Shown here: one piece after another, positions 60,438 to 64,000 of the stretch
Position numbering within the stretch: the stretch's first letter is position 1
How the letters are laid out: each line of letters begins with the position of its first letter
Assembly (NCBI GenBank): GCA_002840535.1
Contig: PHBH01000005.1
Coordinates: forward strand, 22,190 to 86,189
DNA from: Deltaproteobacteria bacterium HGW-Deltaproteobacteria-15
Lineage (GTDB): Bacteria > Desulfobacterota > DSM-4660 > Desulfatiglandales > HGW-15
DNA length: 64,000 nucleotides
Direction of reading: 5' to 3'
Translations under genes and position numbers: made by a program
Notes under the pieces: model-generated
The model's database searches: none
Told to the model about the DNA's origin: nothing
The model's input: the letters and a program-made list of their open reading frames with translations, nothing else

Positions 60438-61523
60438 GTGGAGAATCCTCGTGAGATCGAAGATTCCCTGCAGCTTGGTGCAAGGAGCTTCAGCGCAATG
60501 GCCGCGGAAATGAGAGAGAGCTTACCCGGGCAGGAGAAGTTGCCGAGGCTCGGGTTTCTAGGTGTGGGGTGGATCGGCAGGAACCGGATGGTTTCCATCA
60601 TAGAAAGCGGACAGGCTGAAGTTTGCGCAATTGCCGACGCCGAAGAGAAGGCGGCGTGTGAGGCGGCATCCCTTGCGCCGGGGGCTTCGGTTGCCGCAGA
60701 CCTGTCGGAGCTGCTCAAGCTGGATCTGGATGGAATCGTGATTGCAACCCCGAGCGCAAACCACGCGGAGCAGACGCTGCGGGTCCTGGACCGTGGAATC
60801 TGTGTGTTCTGCCAGAAGCCTCTCAGCAGAAATGCGCGCGAGACGCAGGCCTTGGTCGATAAGTCGCGTTCCGCGAACAGAGCTCTGGGAGTGGATCTTT
60901 CCTACCGTGGTCTGGAAGGCTCAGAGAGAATTCGCCGGATCATCATGGAGGGCGAAGTCGGAGAAATCTATGCCGCCGATCTCGTATTCCATAACGCGTA
61001 CGGTCCCGACAAGCCCTGGTACTATAATCTTTCCCAATCCGGGGGAGGATGTGTGATGGATCTCGGGGTTCATCTTGTAGATCTCGCGCTTTGGGCCCTC
61101 GGCTATCCCGAGGTGTCATCCGTGACGAGCAGGCTGTTCTCAGGCGGCAGAAGGTGGTCTCCGGACCATGGCACCGTGGAGGATTTTGCAGGCGCGAGAA
61201 TCGATCTGAAGAACGGCGGAATCGTGAATCTCTCATGCTCGTGGCGTGTCTCGGCTGGATGTGACGCCCTCATTTCAGCAACCTTTTACGGAACAAAGGG
61301 GGGGCTTTCCCTTACCAACAAAGAAGGTTCCTTTTATCACTTTCGAGCGGAGCGGTTCAGATCCACATCAAGGGAGGTCCTGTCGGATGGGGACCCGCAA
61401 TGGTGGGGAAGAACCGCCGTGGAGTGGGCGCGGCGCCTTAGACGGGACAAGTGCTACGATCCGGATATCGAGCGCCAGGTTGCCGTATCGAGGATAATCG
61501 ATTCCATATACGGCAGGGCCTGA
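60438..61523 (+). CDS. Gfo/Idh/MocA oxidoreductase (third in the window)
   Basis: 361 aa from a GTG at 60438; ATG 60498 with AAGGAG 10 nt upstream is an alternative that removes 20 residues. The Rossmann motif is RLGFLGVGWIGRNRM, the EKP-like motif appears as VFCQKPLSRNARE (Glu replaced by Gln), and GGGCVMDLGVHLVDLALWAL marks the second domain. The Q in place of E in the catalytic motif is uncommon. It probably acts with the MDR enzyme on an NDP-sugar. Confidence 0.85.
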   Translation: MENPREIEDSLQLGARSFSAMAAEMRESLPGQEKLPRLGFLGVGWIGRNRMVSIIESGQAEVCAIADAEEKAACEAASLAPGASVAADLSELLKLDLDGIVIATPSANHAEQTLRVLDRGICVFCQKPLSRNARETQALVDKSRSANRALGVDLSYRGLEGSERIRRIIMEGEVGEIYAADLVFHNAYGPDKPWYYNLSQSGGGCVMDLGVHLVDLALWALGYPEVSSVTSRLFSGGRRWSPDHGTVEDFAGARIDLKNGGIVNLSCSWRVSAGCDALISATFYGTKGGLSLTNKEGSFYHFRAERFRSTSREVLSDGDPQWWGRTAVEWARRLRRDKCYDPDIERQVAVSRIIDSIYGRA

Positions 61524-61537
61524 GAGACTTGCAGGAC

Positions 61538-61577
61538 GAACGTCCAACATCGAACATCGAACGTTCAACATCGAATG
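61538..61577. repeat. GAACRTC heptamer tract supplying a start codon
   Basis: Units GAACGTC, CAACATC, GAACATC, GAACGTT, CAACATC, GAATGA run to 61577. The final GAATGA contains the ATG (61575) of the following GT4 gene. The same terminal GAATGA ends the tracts at 47411 and 49711. Confidence 0.85.
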
Positions 61578-62735
61578 AAGACACCGATACATCGCATTCT
61601 CATGAGCACGGACTCCATAGGGGGGGTGTGGACCTATTCCATTGAGCTCGCCAGGGCCTTGTCTTTTTTCGACATCGAGGTGGTGCTGGCGTCCATGGGA
61701 GGGCCGCTGTCGGCCGAACAGCAGTCGGAGGCCATGGCCCTGCCCAATGTCACGCTTTTTCAGAGCTCCTGCAAACTGGAATGGATGGCGGACCCTTGGG
61801 AGGATGTGGCCGGAGCAGGGAAGTGGATGCTTGAGCTGGAGGCTGAGCTGAACCCTGACCTGATCCACCTGAACCAGTACGCACTTGCTTCCCTGCCATG
61901 GCGATCCCCAACAATCGTGGTGGGTCATTCCTGCGTCTATTCCTGGTTCAGGGCCGTTCGGGGAAGCTATCCCAGGAATGGGTGGCAACGATACCGCAGG
62001 GAGACCGCCGCAGGACTCCGGGCCGCGCAAGGCGTCACCGCCCCGACCGGTGCCATGCTGCGGTCTCTTTTGGAAATCTATGGCCCATTCAACTCGTGCG
62101 GCCCCATATACAACGGCAGAGACAGACTGGACTTCAGGCCGGGAGAGAAAACGTCCATTGTTTTTTCAGCCGGGAGGCTCTGGGACGAAGCCAAGAACAC
62201 GGCTGCACTGGAATGCGCGGCGGGCGAGATTGCCTGGCCTGTTTATGTGGCCGGTGAAACCGATCATCCGGACGGCGGGACCCGGTGTCTGAAGAACGTG
62301 GTGCACCTGGGGCGGATCTCGGCCCGTGCGATGTCGAAGTGGCTGGGCCGTTCCTCGATCTATGTTCTGCCGGCAAGATACGAGCCATTCGGGCTCACCG
62401 CCCTCGAAGCCGCTCTGTCGGGTTGCGCACTGGTGTTGGGCAATATCCCCACTCTGAGGGAGGTGTGGAAGGATGCGGCCGTGTACGTTCCGCCGGAGAG
62501 GCCCGATGTCCTTTCTGCGGTTTTAAACCACCTCATTCATAACCCTGAGCAAATCACAAAACTGGCCCGCAGTGCAGCGGCAAGGGCTCTTCGCTACACG
62601 CCGGAGAGCATGGCAAAGGGATATGTGGATCTCTATGAAAGGATTCTGGCGCAAACGAAAAGCACTTTCTCTCACAGAGCCCACAGAGGCGCAGGGAGGA
62701 AGTCCGGTCGAGTCGAGATCACGACGATCCCGTAG
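61575..62735 (+). CDS. Glycosyltransferase family 4
   Basis: 386 aa. The start ATG 61575 is in the GAATGA end of a heptamer tract and has no ribosome-binding site; ATG 61602 is the alternative. GT4 features: N-terminal ILMSTDSIGGVWTYSIELAR, IVFSAGRLWDEAKN (donor domain start) and ARYEPFGLTALEAALSGCAL (EX7E motif). The last ~20 residues (from STFSHRAHRGAGRK) translate dispersed-element copy C, so the native C-terminus was probably near ERILAQTK. It is the first GT of this operon; donor unknown. Confidence 0.85.
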   Translation: MKTPIHRILMSTDSIGGVWTYSIELARALSFFDIEVVLASMGGPLSAEQQSEAMALPNVTLFQSSCKLEWMADPWEDVAGAGKWMLELEAELNPDLIHLNQYALASLPWRSPTIVVGHSCVYSWFRAVRGSYPRNGWQRYRRETAAGLRAAQGVTAPTGAMLRSLLEIYGPFNSCGPIYNGRDRLDFRPGEKTSIVFSAGRLWDEAKNTAALECAAGEIAWPVYVAGETDHPDGGTRCLKNVVHLGRISARAMSKWLGRSSIYVLPARYEPFGLTALEAALSGCALVLGNIPTLREVWKDAAVYVPPERPDVLSAVLNHLIHNPEQITKLARSAAARALRYTPESMAKGYVDLYERILAQTKSTFSHRAHRGAGRKSGRVEITTIP

Positions 62736-62861
62736 TTTGTCGTGATGGGGCTGAAACTTGTCCTGTTTTTTGAACAAAAAACAGGACAAATGACGCTCTT
62801 CCTCTGTGACTCTGTGGTCTCTAGCGAACCCCGCCATGGGCGTGGTGAGCGAGCGAGAGAC
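62668..62861. repeat. Structured ~200-bp dispersed element, copy C
   Basis: Same orientation as copy A: TCTCTCACAGAGCCCACAGA at the left, GGTCTCTAGCGAA at the right. Central palindrome TTGTCCTGTTTTTTG (62758-62772) against 62775-62789, with a 2-nt loop. The outer two pairs are TT/AA here and CC/GG in copy A, a compensated change. It overlaps the end of the GT4 coding frame and lies before the CgeB-like gene. Confidence 0.88.
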
Positions 62862-62919
62862 ATTCTTTTCAAGGCCGGAATAAAAGTAAGACTCTTCATA
62901 CTCAGTAGAGGGATAGGAA

Positions 62920-64000
62920 ATGAGATCGTTCTCCATCGCGTTTTTCGGCTCCAGCCTGGTATCCGCCTACTGGAACGGCGCCGCCACATATTACCGCGGC
63001 ATCATAAGCGCACTCCACCATCGAGGTCACCGCATAACCTTCTACGAACCGGATGCCTACGATCGGCAGAGTCACAGGGATATCGGCGATCCCGGGTATG
63101 CACAGAGCGTGGTTTACAGCGCGGACAACGATTCAGCTGTTCAGGAAATGGTCGGCCGCGCGGCAAATGCGGATATCGTGATCAAGGCCAGCGGTGTAGG
63201 TGTTTTCGACGAGCTTCTGGAAGAGGCCGTCGCGGGCATGAAAGGCGTGCTTCGGGTGTTCTGGGATGTGGACGCTCCTGCGACTCTCGATCGTTTGGGC
63301 CGGAATGAAAGCGACCCCTTTCGCGCGCTCATCCCGGAATACGATCTTGTTCTCACCTATGGAGGCGGCCCCCCTGTGGTGAAAGCCTATGAGGAGTTCG
63401 GCGCCAAAAGATGTGTGCCGGTCTACAACGCGCTCGATCCTTCCACCCACTTCCCCGTGGAGTGCGATGATCGGTTCAAGGGCCTCTTGGGGTTCCTCGG
63501 GAACCGGATGCCGGATCGGGAAGAGCGCGTCCATGAGTTCTTCTTCAAGGCAGCCGGAGCAATGAACGGCCGCCGCTTTCTTCTGGGCGGGAACGGGTGG
63601 GAATCCGCAGTGCAGGAGATGAAGAACATCGTCTACTTCGGCCATATCTACACCAGGGATCATAATGCGTTCAACTGCTCGCCGCTTGCGGTCCTCAACA
63701 TCAGCAGGGAAAGCATGGCCAGGTACGGGTTCTCGCCGGCCACCAGGGTCTTTGAGGCGGCGGGCGCTGAAAGCTGCCTCCTCACAGACGCATGGGAAGG
63801 CATCGAAACCTTTCTGGAACCGGGAAAGGAGTGTCTCGTGTGCAGAAACGGCGATGAAGTCATTGCCGAGCTGAGCGGTCTCACACCCTCCCGCGCCAGG
63901 CAGATAGGAAAGGCTGCAAGAAACCGCGTTCTCCTTGAGCACACGTATGCCATGAGGGGAGCGCAGGTGGAAACGATCTTTGAAGAGACGTACGGGGGCT
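62920..64000 (+). CDS. CgeB-like glycosyltransferase, 3' end outside the window
   Basis: 360 visible residues from ATG 62920, with AGGGATAGGA directly in front. The frame stays open to the edge. The N-terminal part FSIAFFGSSLVSAYWNGAAT, YYRGIISALHHRGH and DIVIKASGVGVFDELLEE, then VFWDVDAPATLDRL, resembles the CgeB/DUF3880 group. The C-terminal part (LNISRESMARYGFSPATRVF, EAAGAESCLLTDAWEGIETF and FLEPGKECLV) matches the glycosyl-transferase-for-family-1 domain with EAAG acceptor-side motif. CgeB-type proteins glycosylate spore or cell-surface polymers. It probably works with the GT4 before it. Confidence 0.82.
   Translation, partial: MRSFSIAFFGSSLVSAYWNGAATYYRGIISALHHRGHRITFYEPDAYDRQSHRDIGDPGYAQSVVYSADNDSAVQEMVGRAANADIVIKASGVGVFDELLEEAVAGMKGVLRVFWDVDAPATLDRLGRNESDPFRALIPEYDLVLTYGGGPPVVKAYEEFGAKRCVPVYNALDPSTHFPVECDDRFKGLLGFLGNRMPDREERVHEFFFKAAGAMNGRRFLLGGNGWESAVQEMKNIVYFGHIYTRDHNAFNCSPLAVLNISRESMARYGFSPATRVFEAAGAESCLLTDAWEGIETFLEPGKECLVCRNGDEVIAELSGLTPSRARQIGKAARNRVLLEHTYAMRGAQVETIFEETYGG

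Overview
The window looks like a Desulfobacterota (deltaproteobacterial) chromosome segment of moderately high GC. I base this on the mix of an exosortase-linked exopolysaccharide locus, an alternative complex III / cbb3-type oxidase operon, membrane-stress genes, and very many short periodic and inverted intergenic repeats. The assignment to phylum is an inference. No tRNA, rRNA, CRISPR array, transposase or phage gene was recognised.

Region 1 (1-37034, all minus strand). After a partial DUF748/AsmA-like gene comes a 34.5 kb exopolysaccharide locus. Read in the direction of transcription, it starts with the export/assembly machine (export protein, Wzz-like chain-length protein, ExeA-like ATPase with LysM, CpsD-like kinase). 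Sugar-nucleotide and decoration genes follow (two Gfo/Idh oxidoreductases, two hexapeptide acyltransferases, a DegT aminotransferase, polysaccharide deacetylase, three FemAB-like proteins, GT2 and GT4 glycosyltransferases, a YdjC-type deacetylase, and an asparagine-synthase-like protein without its glutaminase cysteine). Next are the O-antigen ligase-like protein and flippase, a secreted beta-helix protein behind a good sigma-54 promoter candidate, and a compact acyl module (acyl carrier protein, adenylation enzyme, second carrier protein, KAS III, two GNATs). The locus ends with an exosortase and the priming sugar transferase, followed by a terminator. It is an exosortase-type EPS system with an unusually large acyl/aminoacyl-transfer content.

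Region 2 (37618-43113) holds a YegS-type lipid kinase, a YihY membrane protein fused in frame to a PPC/DUF296 domain, a PRC-barrel protein, a DUF202-like protein and a YqjD/YqjE/DUF3618-type envelope-stress trio.

Region 3 (43334-54758, minus) is a respiratory operon. Alternative complex III genes are in the order actB-actC-actD-actF-actA, then cbb3-type ccoN, a ccoO carrying two haem c sites, a CcoS-like protein, two small membrane proteins, and finally actE. The oxidase sits inside the act operon, and repeat tracts flank the displaced actF-actA block.

Region 4 (54987-64000) has a stress-type SDR, a DUF1328 and a YtxH protein. These are followed by a plus-strand sugar/glycosyltransferase operon (two epimerases, an MDR dehydrogenase, a Gfo/Idh oxidoreductase, a GT4, and a CgeB-like glycosyltransferase running off the end).

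Throughout, spacers carry three repeat classes: heptamer-periodic tracts, elements with perfect terminal inverted repeats, and a roughly 200-bp family whose central palindrome changes sequence between copies but keeps pairing. Several of these touch or supply the start or stop of the neighbouring gene. A 29-bp spaced motif is shared by the upstream regions of the EPS and respiratory operons.
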